A stretch of 64,000 bases of DNA from Paenibacillus tepidiphilus (lineage in GTDB: Bacteria > Bacillota > Bacilli > Paenibacillales > Paenibacillaceae), in the NCBI RefSeq assembly GCF_008635795.1, contig NZ_VWRQ01000002.1, positions 372,001 through 436,000 of the forward strand, in the 5' to 3' direction. The translations under genes were made by a program, and so were the position numbers. This document shows, piece by piece, positions 1 to 8,564 of the stretch (its first letter is position 1; every line of letters begins with the position of its first letter). The notes under the pieces are model-generated. The model searched no databases and had not been told where the DNA came from. It saw only the letters and a list, made by a program, of their open reading frames with translations.

Positions 1-2
1 CG

Positions 3-395
3 ATCAACGATCTGGCGGGGCGCTGCGACTGGTTCCTGCCGGGACTCGGAGAAGGCAAGAAGCTGACCGGACTCGACACGCCGGAAGAGATCGCCGACTT
101 CTATCTGCAGCTTGGCGTCTCCCTCGTCGTGATCAAGCTCGGACCTGAAGGCGCCTATTACAAATCTTCCGCCGGCGAGGAAGGCTATGTCGACGGCTTC
201 AAGGTGGAGCAGGTCGTCGACACCGTCGGCGCCGGCGACGGCTTCGCTGTCGGTGTCATCAGCGCGCTGCTGGAGCAGCTGCCGGCCGCCGAAGCCGTCC
301 GCCGCGGCAATGCCATCGGCGCACTGGCGGTCATGTCGCCGGGCGACATGGACGGCCTGCCGACCCGCGCCGCGCTCGCGTCTTTTATGGGCTAG
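3..395 (+). CDS. kdgK: PfkB-family sugar kinase, probable 2-keto-3-deoxygluconate kinase (5' end missing)
   Basis: This is the C-terminal 130 residues of a ribokinase/PfkB-family kinase; the reading frame is open from base 3, so the start lies outside the window. The PfkB signature DTVGAGDG is encoded at 219-242 and its second Asp, at about 237-239, is the expected catalytic base. It is followed by the helical C-terminus typical of the family. KDG kinases phosphorylate 2-keto-3-deoxygluconate in uronate and pectin breakdown. That specificity is inferred from overall resemblance and from the convergent LacI-type gene; another sugar kinase of this family (fructo- or ribokinase) cannot be excluded from a fragment. 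A strong hairpin follows the stop. Confidence 0.75.
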   Translation: MNDLAGRCDWFLPGLGEGKKLTGLDTPEEIADFYLQLGVSLVVIKLGPEGAYYKSSAGEEGYVDGFKVEQVVDTVGAGDGFAVGVISALLEQLPAAEAVRRGNAIGALAVMSPGDMDGLPTRAALASFMG

Positions 396-465
396 GGCGC
401 GTAAGGCTAACTGCCGGCAGGCTTCTTGCTGACAGCTGCTGGCTCGTCGTTGTGCCTGCAGCTCA

Positions 466-508
466 AAAAGCCCCTCCCCGTTCGTAACTGAACGGGGAGG
501 GGCTTTTG
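466..508. terminator. Bidirectional intrinsic terminator between kdgK and the LacI gene
   Basis: A near-perfect stem pairs AAAAGCCCCTCCCCGTTC with GAACGGGGAGGGGCTTTT around a six-base loop. The A-tract on the left and T-tract on the right allow it to end both convergent genes. Confidence 0.85.
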
Positions 509-550
509 CAAGTAAACTGGTATTCGCGGACACTACGTCGCCTTTCCGGA

Positions 551-1603
551 TTAGTCCCGGGCAGGCGGGTGAACTGCCCCCGACTGCAAGGAGGGCGCCC
601 CGACCGACTGTCCCGGCTGCAATGACGGCGGAAAACGGTAGGTAATCGGCACCGCCGCGCCCTGATCCTCGATCAGCGACAGCATCAGCTTGGCTGCCTG
701 CACACCCATTTCATAGGCCGGCTGCCGGATGGTCGTGATCGGCGGGTTGTAGATCTGCGCAAACTCCGCATCGTCGATGCCGATGACGGACCACTGTCCC
801 GGAATTGCAACAGCCTGGCGGTTGGCGTACTTCAGAATCTCGCCCAGCACCAGATCATTGGCGGCTACCAGACCGGTGGGCGGCCCTTGCAGACGCTGCA
901 AGCCGTTCAACGCGGCGGAAATGTCCTCCCGGGGCACACTGCACATATACTCGGCACGCAGCGGCAATCCCGCTTCCTCCATCGCCTTCTTGTAACCGCT
1001 CATCCGTTCCTTGCGCGGCGTAATCGCCTGCTCGCCGAGCGGCAAGGAGAGGATCGCAATATCCTTATGGCCATGGCGCACCAGCTCACGGACGGCTGTC
1101 TTGGCAGCCATCTCGTTGTCCAGCAGCAGGCTTTGCGTCGTCACCCCATCCACCAGCCGGTCCATGAACACAAGCGGGTACTCCGCTTCCACCAGTCTGC
1201 CGTACGTTTCAGGATGATGCCCGGCCGGGAAAATAATCAGCCCGTCCACCTGCCGTGCGATCAAGGTTTCCACATACGTGTTCTCCTTCTCCGCGTTCTC
1301 GTCCGCATTGCAAATAATCACCTGTATGCCGTGGCGCTGCAGCTCATGCTCAATCGCCCGGATGCACTGGATCGACAACGAGTAATCGATATTGGCCACA
1401 ATGATGCCGACCATATGCGTGCGGTTCTGCTTAAGACTGCGGGCCAGGCCGTTCGGCTGATAGTTCAGCTCCTCGATGACTTCGGCGATCCGGTTCCGGG
1501 TCGCTTCGCTCATATACTTAAAGCGTTTATTCAAAAATTGCGAGACCGTGCTTTTGGACACGCCCGCTTTCTGCGCCACATCCTCGATGGTCAGCTTCTT
1601 CAT
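551..1603 (-). CDS. LacI/GalR-family transcriptional repressor
   Basis: A 350-residue LacI-family regulator. Residues 3-25 form the helix-turn-helix (TIEDVAQKAGVSKSTVSQFL), followed by the hinge helix (residues 40-60, NYQPNGLARSLK) and a periplasmic-binding-protein-like sugar-sensing core. The length is normal for the family, with a Pro/Gly-rich tail after residue 325. The start is supported by a GGAG sequence upstream. The gene converges on the putative KDG kinase, so control of hexuronate or pectin catabolism (KdgR-like) is a reasonable inference, but the effector cannot be read from sequence. Two perfect palindromes lie in its own upstream region and suggest autoregulation. Confidence 0.85.
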   Translation of the reverse strand: MKKLTIEDVAQKAGVSKSTVSQFLNKRFKYMSEATRNRIAEVIEELNYQPNGLARSLKQNRTHMVGIIVANIDYSLSIQCIRAIEHELQRHGIQVIICNADENAEKENTYVETLIARQVDGLIIFPAGHHPETYGRLVEAEYPLVFMDRLVDGVTTQSLLLDNEMAAKTAVRELVRHGHKDIAILSLPLGEQAITPRKERMSGYKKAMEEAGLPLRAEYMCSVPREDISAALNGLQRLQGPPTGLVAANDLVLGEILKYANRQAVAIPGQWSVIGIDDAEFAQIYNPPITTIRQPAYEMGVQAAKLMLSLIEDQGAAVPITYRFPPSLQPGQSVGAPSLQSGAVHPPARD

Positions 1604-1620
1604 CTTACCCGCTCCACTCC

Positions 1621-1663
1621 TTGGTATACCAAAGAGTATAGCTTTTTTTTAGTAAATTTACTA
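1621..1663 (-). promoter_or_regulatory. Promoter/operator region of the LacI gene with two palindromes
   Basis: TTGGTATACCAA (1621-1632) and TAGTAAATTTACTA (1650-1663) are perfect palindromes. On the minus strand a TATACT -10 box lies between them, and the 14-bp palindrome covers the -35 position. This geometry is that expected of operators that block RNA polymerase. Operator function is inferred. Confidence 0.45.
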
Positions 1664-1729
1664 TAAGAACCGTCCTAAACAAGCAGGAAAGTGTCCCGAG
1701 AAACCTAAATATCCCTCACTTTAGAAGCA

Positions 1730-2803
1730 TCAGGGCATGAACACACCATCCGACCACTCTCTCCCGGCAAAAAGCATCGTTTCCGCAGTGTACTCCGTTT
1801 GACCCACCTTATATTGTATTTCTATAGGCTCAAATGACGGATACAGAATTTCGGATACTTCACTTACCTTCCTTACTGTTCCCGTAGCCATATCAATGGC
1901 GCTTGCATCGATTTGCTTTTTGTTATTTTTAAAATCGGTATAGTATACCAGTAGCAACTCTTCTTGCTCATTGTTCACAGCGAGCAGGGACGGGTTATTA
2001 CTCTTCTTAAATTCCCATAAAACACCCGGTACCGCCGGTTCTCCAGCAGCCACTTGCTTCAAATCAATAACCGCCAGTCGCGGCTCTTTATAGCTTCTGG
2101 TTTTTCCGAGTTCATAGCTCGCATAAGTCATAACAATATTATCCTCAACGCCGGTTAGCCAACCCAGCTCATAATACGAATTCGCCCCTCCCGCATACAG
2201 CGGAAAAGTGTAAATCCTCTGAGCCGTGTCAGCCGACAGCTCCGCATGACCCTTTGGCGTCAAATATAGCGAGTACGGCTCTGTGTTATGTTTCAGCTTC
2301 GGCTTGAGATAATTGACGACGGGCGGCGGGGGCGACCAGACAATGCCCTCCGAGGTCTCCACAGCGAGGGCACGGGATCTGTCCCGGTCGTAGGGCAACG
2401 GCATATAGTATCGCTGTCCGTCGATATAGAAGAGCGCCGAGCCCTTCGGGATATCGTCTTGTACTGCGGGTGCTGCCGCCGAAGCAGGAGAGACCTCCTC
2501 CGCAGTATGCTCAGGCATAAGAATTGTGCTCAGCTTCGAGGAAAGGTTCTCCCGCTCCCATCCACCGAGTGGTAAGAAGAACATTCCCAGCAACACCATC
2601 GCAGCAAGGCAAGCTCCGGCATATCTCACCGCCGGCCGGAGAAGCCCTCTACCAGTGGAGTGGCCCTTTGCTCCCTCCTCAATTCGAGCCATTAACTGTG
2701 GAGTAAAGCCATCCTCATGGAAGGGCCGCCTGCCCGCCTTACGGTACCAGTCCCGCTCTCCCGGGGTCATTTGTCCCTGTTCTGTCTTAACATTCCCGCT
2801 CAT
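1730..2803 (-). CDS. Putative membrane anti-sigma factor paired with the ECF sigma gene
   Basis: A 357-residue protein with a short cytoplasmic N-terminus (1-60), one hydrophobic segment at about 61-80 and a large outside domain of beta-rich character. Its start overlaps the sigma gene stop by 4 bases, so the two are translationally coupled. Sigma gene plus single-pass membrane protein is the usual ECF sigma/anti-sigma arrangement. I see no HxxxCxxC zinc motif, so it is not a classical zinc anti-sigma factor; the N-terminal segment would bind sigma. The extracellular part matches no family I recognise. Its role is inferred from context rather than from a signature. Confidence 0.6.
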   Translation of the reverse strand: MSGNVKTEQGQMTPGERDWYRKAGRRPFHEDGFTPQLMARIEEGAKGHSTGRGLLRPAVRYAGACLAAMVLLGMFFLPLGGWERENLSSKLSTILMPEHTAEEVSPASAAAPAVQDDIPKGSALFYIDGQRYYMPLPYDRDRSRALAVETSEGIVWSPPPPVVNYLKPKLKHNTEPYSLYLTPKGHAELSADTAQRIYTFPLYAGGANSYYELGWLTGVEDNIVMTYASYELGKTRSYKEPRLAVIDLKQVAAGEPAVPGVLWEFKKSNNPSLLAVNNEQEELLLVYYTDFKNNKKQIDASAIDMATGTVRKVSEVSEILYPSFEPIEIQYKVGQTEYTAETMLFAGREWSDGVFMP

Positions 2804-3339
2804 AACTGCTCCTCCTTTATCGCCGTTCTGATCTTCTCTCTTGCCCTTGACAGACGGGACTTCACCGTTCCTTCGGCCACGCCGAGCAGCACAGCCATCT
2901 CAGCCACCGGCAGCTCCTCCCGCATATCCAGCACCAGCACCTCCCGGTATTTGTCCGGAAGCTCCATAATCAGCTCCCAGATCCGGTTCGTATATTGTTT
3001 GCCAAGTGCCTCCGTCTCTGCTGAGCGTGTCTGACGGGTATCGCCATCGCTGCCAAGCGGCAGAAAACGGCGCCAAAAGCTGCCCCGTCTCCAGCTAAAA
3101 GACGTATTCCGCGTGATGGTCAACAGCCAGGTTTTGAAGCTCGCTTGTCCGCGGTAAGCTCCTGCGCTCCGGTATGCCTTCAGGAATACCTCCTGGCTGA
3201 TATCATCCGCCGCTTCCCGGCTGCGGGTCAGAAAAAATGCGTAGTGCCATACATCCGAGCCGTAAAGCTCCATCATTTCTCTCAGCGGAACAGCCTGTGC
3301 CCTCACTTCAATCAGCGGAATCTCTTTACTTTGCAGCAT
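2800..3339 (-). CDS. ECF (group 4) RNA polymerase sigma factor
   Basis: A 179-residue sigma-70 protein of ECF type. Region 2 contains the DISQEVFLKAYR core-binding/-10 recognition segment (about residues 45-57). Region 4 has the helix-turn-helix EMAVLLGVAEGTVKSRLSRA (about 146-165). No region 1 or 3 is present, as normal for ECF factors. A G-rich ribosome binding site lies directly upstream. Upstream, at 3374-3390, is the inverted repeat GGAAC-N7-GTTCC, which could be part of an autoregulated ECF promoter. The signal sensed is unknown and would come through the downstream membrane protein. Confidence 0.88.
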   Translation of the reverse strand: MLQSKEIPLIEVRAQAVPLREMMELYGSDVWHYAFFLTRSREAADDISQEVFLKAYRSAGAYRGQASFKTWLLTITRNTSFSWRRGSFWRRFLPLGSDGDTRQTRSAETEALGKQYTNRIWELIMELPDKYREVLVLDMREELPVAEMAVLLGVAEGTVKSRLSRAREKIRTAIKEEQL

Positions 3340-3443
3340 TAGTTGTCCCCCCCCTTGACCAATAAGACTTGCCGGAACTGATTTGGTTCCCGTTTTTTAG
3401 AAAATATATTTTATTTCCTCATCTGCCTCTGCGACATTGCCCA

Positions 3444-3474
3444 TAAAAAAATCCTCATCTGTGGGATGAGGATA
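3444..3474 (-). terminator. Intrinsic terminator of the MFS transporter gene
   Basis: The arms ATCCTCATC and GATGAGGAT flank a short loop. On the minus strand the hairpin is followed by a run of T residues, 47 bases beyond the MFS stop codon. Confidence 0.75.
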
Positions 3475-3520
3475 CCAAGCGGAAAATCGTCGGTAACCAG
3501 AAAAAAAGGCTTTATCAGCT

Positions 3521-4777
3521 TCATGCTTGTTTCTCCAGCAGAACATCCGCGTGCTTCCGAAGAAATGGAGCATATAGAATCAGAACACCCAGCGAAAACG
3601 CACCCCCTGCCCCCGCCATCAGCCAAATGAATGAAGGTGCAACATGGTCGACAATAAGTCCGGATACCAGCAGCATCACAAACCCGGTCAAAGACCCCAG
3701 TGAACTGAGCGCCGAGTTATAGCTTGACCGGTTCTGGCTGCCGATATGATCCTGCACCCAAGTGTTCATGGAAGCTCCGTCAATACCGAGACCAAGCTCC
3801 AGCAAGATGATACCGGTGAAAAAGAGCAGCAGACTCCCCTGGAAAGAAAGTACAGCAAACCCGGCGATTACAAGCACTTCTCCCAAAATCGTAATACGGT
3901 AGTTATCAAAAAACTTCGTAAGATAAGAAACGATAAAGTTACTTACGGTCAGAATTAATGTCATGCCAATCAGCACAATACCGAGCACACGATAATCCAG
4001 CTTCAGCACGTTAACAGCATACAGCTGCCAATAAAGAATAAATATTGAGAACCCGAAGGTGGAAAATATATTTTTCGCGAGTATAATCTTCATTGCCTTA
4101 TCCCTGGCAAATTGCCTCGTATTGAAATGCAGCTGCCTGAAAAAGCGAGTCTCGGCCCCTTCTCCATAATTGTCCTGGAAAACCAGAAAGGATATGATCC
4201 CGCCCGCAATCGCCAGTATCCCGGCAACAATAAGCGGGGTCTGAATGTTCCATCTCACCAGATAAGAAGCGAGGAGCGCCCCGGCGACGGAAAAGCTCAT
4301 AATGATGCCCCGGTTCCACGGCAGGATTTTGGCCCGGAATTCATATTTGTTCAGCCTGATCAGCTCGTCGATATACCAGGAGAAATGCGAGCCGCTGAAC
4401 AGGGCAAGGCCGATGGCCATCAGTAAAGAGGAGAGCAGAAAATGGACAAAGCTGGAGGATAAGCCGAAAGTAATCAGACTGATTCCCCAGATGAGGAGTC
4501 CCGCGCTGCCCGTCTTCTTACGGCCATGGCGGTCAGCCAAATTTCCTGAAGGATAATCGAATACGGCCAGGGCCAGATCCTGAAAGCTCAGTACGAACCC
4601 GATTTGCACGGCAGTCAGCCCGCCCGCATTCATAAATGCCACAAACCCGGAGCCGTACATTTTATCTGCCATCTGATAAATCCCCATGAGCAGAATGTAA
4701 AATATACTGATCTTCTTGTAGCTGTCTTCTAGATGCAGCGCTCGCCCTGACCCATCCGCCTTGAGCAAAGTTTTCAT
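3521..4777 (-). CDS. Major facilitator superfamily transporter
   Basis: A 418-residue polytopic membrane protein with about 12 hydrophobic segments. The loop after the second helix carries the MFS motif A variant GNLADRHGRKKTG (about residues 78-90). A GGGGGAGGG ribosome binding site sits before the ATG. The substrate is unknown; the architecture fits drug-efflux or sugar-type permeases. It is a single-gene unit with its own terminator, and nothing nearby indicates the cargo. Confidence 0.82.
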   Translation of the reverse strand: MKTLLKADGSGRALHLEDSYKKISIFYILLMGIYQMADKMYGSGFVAFMNAGGLTAVQIGFVLSFQDLALAVFDYPSGNLADRHGRKKTGSAGLLIWGISLITFGLSSSFVHFLLSSLLMAIGLALFSGSHFSWYIDELIRLNKYEFRAKILPWNRGIIMSFSVAGALLASYLVRWNIQTPLIVAGILAIAGGIISFLVFQDNYGEGAETRFFRQLHFNTRQFARDKAMKIILAKNIFSTFGFSIFILYWQLYAVNVLKLDYRVLGIVLIGMTLILTVSNFIVSYLTKFFDNYRITILGEVLVIAGFAVLSFQGSLLLFFTGIILLELGLGIDGASMNTWVQDHIGSQNRSSYNSALSSLGSLTGFVMLLVSGLIVDHVAPSFIWLMAGAGGAFSLGVLILYAPFLRKHADVLLEKQA

Positions 4778-4913
4778 TTACGGCCCTCCCCCGGTGAAAA
4801 TGTCTAAAAACACATTTTCTTTTTGGAGCTTATTATCCAATAAATTGAAATGGAAAGCCTATGACAATTCCGACACCCCTGCACTCAAAATAGTATTCAT
4901 GACGCGCTTACTC

Positions 4914-7778
4914 TCAGTTCCCGGCATTCCCCTCCAGCCTATGCCTCACCACGATCCCCTCCTTGCTCACTTTCATCTGAATTTCCCCATGCAGATCCGT
5001 GCGGTAGACCTGTATCCCGGCTGTATTGAGCCGCTCAAGCACCTCGCCATTAGGATGGCCGTACGGGTTATTTACTCCGGCAGAAATCACCGCCGTCTTC
5101 GGCTGCCAGAACTGAAGCCATCCTGCGCCGGTTGAGGTCTTGCTGCCGTGATGGGCGGCCTTCAGTACTTCGACCGGAGCGGCTCCCGCGATACCTGCCC
5201 GCTCCGCCGCCTCAACAATCTCCAGCTCCGCCGCTTTGTCCATATCTCCGGTAAAAAGCAGACTGTGGCCGTTCATCATCAGACGGAAGGCTACTGAATC
5301 ATGGTTCTGCTCCTCCGCCAGCGGGATCGCGTCAGCCAAAGTGCCGTCCTGCGTGCGCATCTCCGGCCACAGGAAATGGAGCGTCGTCCCGGCATCGGGT
5401 ACAAGTGACATTCCCTGGTGTACGGCATACAGCTTCACCTTCTTCTGCAGTGCGGTGCACATCAGCTCTTCGTACGCCTGCGAGTCAGCGAGTGTGCCGT
5501 TGAACAACAGTGCATCGACAGGCATTCCTTCCAGGACCGCCTGCAAGCCTCCGGCATGATCCTGATCGCCATGCGTCAGAATGACGGCATCCAGCCGGTG
5601 GACGCCCCGCTGCTTGAGCAAGGGCAGCAGCGTCTTGGCTCCCACCTCGAACGGATCGCGGCGGATACGCCACTCCTCCTTCTTGCCAAAGTTCAACGTG
5701 CCGCCGCCGTCCACCAGAATATGTCCGCCGCCGGGCGTGGTAATCAGGATGCTGTCACCTTGGCCTACATCGAGATAGCTGATCTGCCCCGCACCGCCGA
5801 GACTGACCGGCCGGTAGCCGAGCACCAGCAGCAGGGCTAGTCCTGCAGCGCAGCCCCAGGCGGCAAGACCAGTCCAGGAAGACGCAGCGTGCCAGTCCGG
5901 TTGCAGGGCTGTCCCGGGGCGCGCTGATGACCCGTTTGGCCGTCCATCTCCGTCAGTAAGGCCGGAACGTTTCTGCTTCCGGAATGGCGAGCCGCTCTTA
6001 ATCCGCCCCAATACACCGCCCCGTATGCCTTCAGCCTCACCTGCTGTTTGATTCATGCCTCCGGCAAGCTCCGCGAGCGGCCGGGTCTCATCTTCCATAT
6101 CATGCGGAGCCGCCCTGGCATCTGCCCGCCGCTTCAGTACATACAGCAGCCCGTATAACAGCAGATAATAGGCCCCGATCCACAGCAGGGAAGGCGAGCG
6201 CCAGATGAGTACACCTCCGGAATAACCATTGATCCACTCCACCAGCTTGAAGGTGGCGTTATTCAGCAGCTCTGCCGCCTGCGCCACTCGGTGCGCAGCC
6301 TCAGGCAACAATTGTGCCAGCAGCAACGCCGCCGTCCCCAGCGGCAGCACCAGGAAGGTGATGAACGGCACCAGCACCAGGTTGGCCGCAAAGGACAGCA
6401 GCGAGAACTGATTGAAGTAATAAATCGTCAATGGGAAAGAAACGCATTGGGCGATCAAGGTTACATTCAATGCGCCCGCCAGCCATTTGGGAAGGCGGCT
6501 AAGCAGCGGAGCCGCCAGCGGCACATAGATCATCAGACCTGCTGTAACCAGAAACGAAAGCTGAAAGCTGACGCTAAGCAGGAAATAGGGATTCCAGACC
6601 AGCATCAGCAATGCTGCAAGCGCAAGGATATTCATTCCGTCTTTAAGCAGACCCAGCCGGGCTGCCAGCAGGCCAGTCATGCTCATCAGCCCGGCGCGGA
6701 CAACAGATGGACCCGCACCGGAGAGCAGCACATACAGCGGCACCAGCATGAAGACCACCGTCAGCGCTGTCTCCCTGCTCAGCCGCAGCCGCCGCAGGAT
6801 AAATAGCAAAGCGCCAACATACACCGCCACATGCATTCCGGAAATAGCGAGAATATGGGTTAGTCCCAGTTGGGAGAACTGCCGGAACGTCTCCGGGTCA
6901 AGCTCATCCTGTATCCCGATGACCAGCCCTTTCATATATCCGGCATGACGGACCTGAAAGAGCCGGTCCATCTCCGAGCCGAGGGCAGCGCGCGCGGCAT
7001 CGTTCCAGCGCAGCAGCCGGGCGGGGTTCCATGAGCTTGGCTCCTTCGCCCGCACAGCGTCCGTACCGGTAACCTTCAATAGCCAGTGGATGCGCTGGGT
7101 ATGCAGGTAAGCACGGTAATCAAAACCGCCGAAGTTCCGGGCCTCGGACGGCAGCGCCAGTTCCCCGTTCATCGTTACCCGGTCGCCCCGCCGCCAGCCG
7201 GCAGCCACGGCAATCTCTGCTTCCGCCTGGAGCTTGACCTGTACGACTGTGCGTTCCCCGTGCACCGACTGAAGCGTATGCCCAGCTCCAGTTGCTTCAG
7301 CCTGATTGAATAGGGCCAGTCCGGCCGCGTTTGGCATACCCGCAGCTTGTTCGTCAGCGTCTTTACCTGCCGAGACCGCCACCTCGGAATGCACCCCATC
7401 TGACCCGCTGGCGATGCCGCTGAGCTTCAAGGTGAAGTCCACCCGGTCGCCGTCGCGTTCCACCGCAGACACGATGATCCCTTCAACCTGCACCGGCATT
7501 TCGTTAAGCTCTGCGGCAGAGACTTCGGCTGACAATATCTCCGTCAGCTCACTGACATTCCGCCCTTCGTTCCACTCCCAATATAGTACAGAAGCCAGCA
7601 GCGCCATTCCGAGGCTCGCCGTATACTTCCAGCCGTATTTCCGGCTAACCGTCCATACAGCTATGAGCAGCAGACAACCGGCTCCGGCCAGCAGCAGCCG
7701 GGTCCCGGAGAACAGACAAGCGGCGGCGCTCCCGGCAATCCACCATACCGCGATGCTAACCAGCGGTCTTATTTTCAC
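4914..7778 (-). CDS. comEC: Competence DNA-uptake channel protein ComEC/Rec2
   Basis: A large membrane protein thought to form the channel that passes transforming single-stranded DNA across the membrane. Its order is: N-terminal membrane segments, an OB-like soluble part with a low-conservation insert, the multi-helix competence domain (GLTHILAISGMHVAVY is its hallmark), a charged linker of about 110 residues, then a metallo-beta-lactamase-like domain with THGDQDHAGG. It is the last gene of comEA-comEB-comEC. An upstream ATG would add about 18 residues, but a GGGGGAGGG site is best spaced for the GTG at 7778; the ATG at 7784 lies directly against that site. It is longer than the roughly 775 residues usual in Bacillus, mainly because of the linker. 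Confidence 0.92.
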   Translation of the reverse strand: MKIRPLVSIAVWWIAGSAAACLFSGTRLLLAGAGCLLLIAVWTVSRKYGWKYTASLGMALLASVLYWEWNEGRNVSELTEILSAEVSAAELNEMPVQVEGIIVSAVERDGDRVDFTLKLSGIASGSDGVHSEVAVSAGKDADEQAAGMPNAAGLALFNQAEATGAGHTLQSVHGERTVVQVKLQAEAEIAVAAGWRRGDRVTMNGELALPSEARNFGGFDYRAYLHTQRIHWLLKVTGTDAVRAKEPSSWNPARLLRWNDAARAALGSEMDRLFQVRHAGYMKGLVIGIQDELDPETFRQFSQLGLTHILAISGMHVAVYVGALLFILRRLRLSRETALTVVFMLVPLYVLLSGAGPSVVRAGLMSMTGLLAARLGLLKDGMNILALAALLMLVWNPYFLLSVSFQLSFLVTAGLMIYVPLAAPLLSRLPKWLAGALNVTLIAQCVSFPLTIYYFNQFSLLSFAANLVLVPFITFLVLPLGTAALLLAQLLPEAAHRVAQAAELLNNATFKLVEWINGYSGGVLIWRSPSLLWIGAYYLLLYGLLYVLKRRADARAAPHDMEDETRPLAELAGGMNQTAGEAEGIRGGVLGRIKSGSPFRKQKRSGLTDGDGRPNGSSARPGTALQPDWHAASSWTGLAAWGCAAGLALLLVLGYRPVSLGGAGQISYLDVGQGDSILITTPGGGHILVDGGGTLNFGKKEEWRIRRDPFEVGAKTLLPLLKQRGVHRLDAVILTHGDQDHAGGLQAVLEGMPVDALLFNGTLADSQAYEELMCTALQKKVKLYAVHQGMSLVPDAGTTLHFLWPEMRTQDGTLADAIPLAEEQNHDSVAFRLMMNGHSLLFTGDMDKAAELEIVEAAERAGIAGAAPVEVLKAAHHGSKTSTGAGWLQFWQPKTAVISAGVNNPYGHPNGEVLERLNTAGIQVYRTDLHGEIQMKVSKEGIVVRHRLEGNAGN

Positions 7779-7837
7779 TATCATCCCTCCCCCAGAAAAT
7801 CCGCTAACAGGTGAACACGCAATCACCTGCACACATC

Positions 7838-7879
7838 AAAGAACCCCTGCATACGCAAGCTGCGTCCGCAGGGGTTCTT
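7838..7879 (-). terminator. Hairpin between comEB and comEC
   Basis: The arms AAAGAACCCCTGC and GCAGGGGTTCTT enclose a loop that is itself partly paired. On the minus strand only a short T-run follows, so partial termination that lowers comEC expression relative to comEA-comEB is plausible. Confidence 0.6.
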
Positions 7880-7916
7880 CCCCTTCATGCTCTTCAGTTC
7901 AGGCCGCTATGTGCGG

Positions 7917-8435
7917 TTATTCCGAAATGGAAATCATCGTTTCCTTCGGCGGCTCATAATGCTCCAGCCGGCGGAAGATGATGCCCTTCGATGCCAGCAT
8001 GGCCTCGACCTTCTCCATATCCTTGCGGTACGGGCGCAAATACACGATCTCCACAATCCCGCTGTTGGCCAGCATATTGGCACAGGTCCAGCAGGGCTCG
8101 TCCGTCACATAGACGGTGCTGCCTTCCCGGTCGCTCCGGTCGGTGAACAGCAGCAGATTCTGCTCCGCATGGATCGTACGGATGCAGCGCTGCTTCATCA
8201 CGACTGTCTCGGCACCGTCCACGATTTCCCGTTCATACTGCTCGGATACCATGCAGCCAGCCTCCGAGCAGTCGGGAACGCCCATCGGCGCCCCGTTGTA
8301 TGCGGTGCCCAGCAGCTTCTTGCCCTGCACCAATACAGCGCCGACATGGCGGCGCGGACAGCGGGAGCGGGTGGAGACCATGCAGGCAATATCCATAAAG
8401 TAAGTATCCCAATTTTTGCGGTAGGCCACAGTCAT
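7917..8435 (-). CDS. comEB: Deoxycytidylate (dCMP) deaminase ComEB
   Basis: A 172-residue zinc-dependent deaminase converting dCMP to dUMP. HAEQNLLLF carries the zinc His and catalytic Glu, and PCWTCANML carries the two zinc Cys. The reading frame runs further upstream, but the start at 8435 (MTVAYRKNWD) is chosen because a GGAGAG-like site precedes it and homology to the family begins there. It is the middle gene of the comE operon; in Bacillus ComEB is not essential for DNA uptake, so its role may simply be nucleotide supply. Confidence 0.92.
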   Translation of the reverse strand: MTVAYRKNWDTYFMDIACMVSTRSRCPRRHVGAVLVQGKKLLGTAYNGAPMGVPDCSEAGCMVSEQYEREIVDGAETVVMKQRCIRTIHAEQNLLLFTDRSDREGSTVYVTDEPCWTCANMLANSGIVEIVYLRPYRKDMEKVEAMLASKGIIFRRLEHYEPPKETMISISE

Positions 8436-8564
8436 CGTTACTCTCCACTTTCTCTCGTTATTGTTGTTCACTATTGTAGCATATTGACGCCATCTGTCAC
8501 TATGACAAGCTACGCGATTTAGTCCATTCCCTAGAACCCCATAGAACCCCATCAGAATACCATC

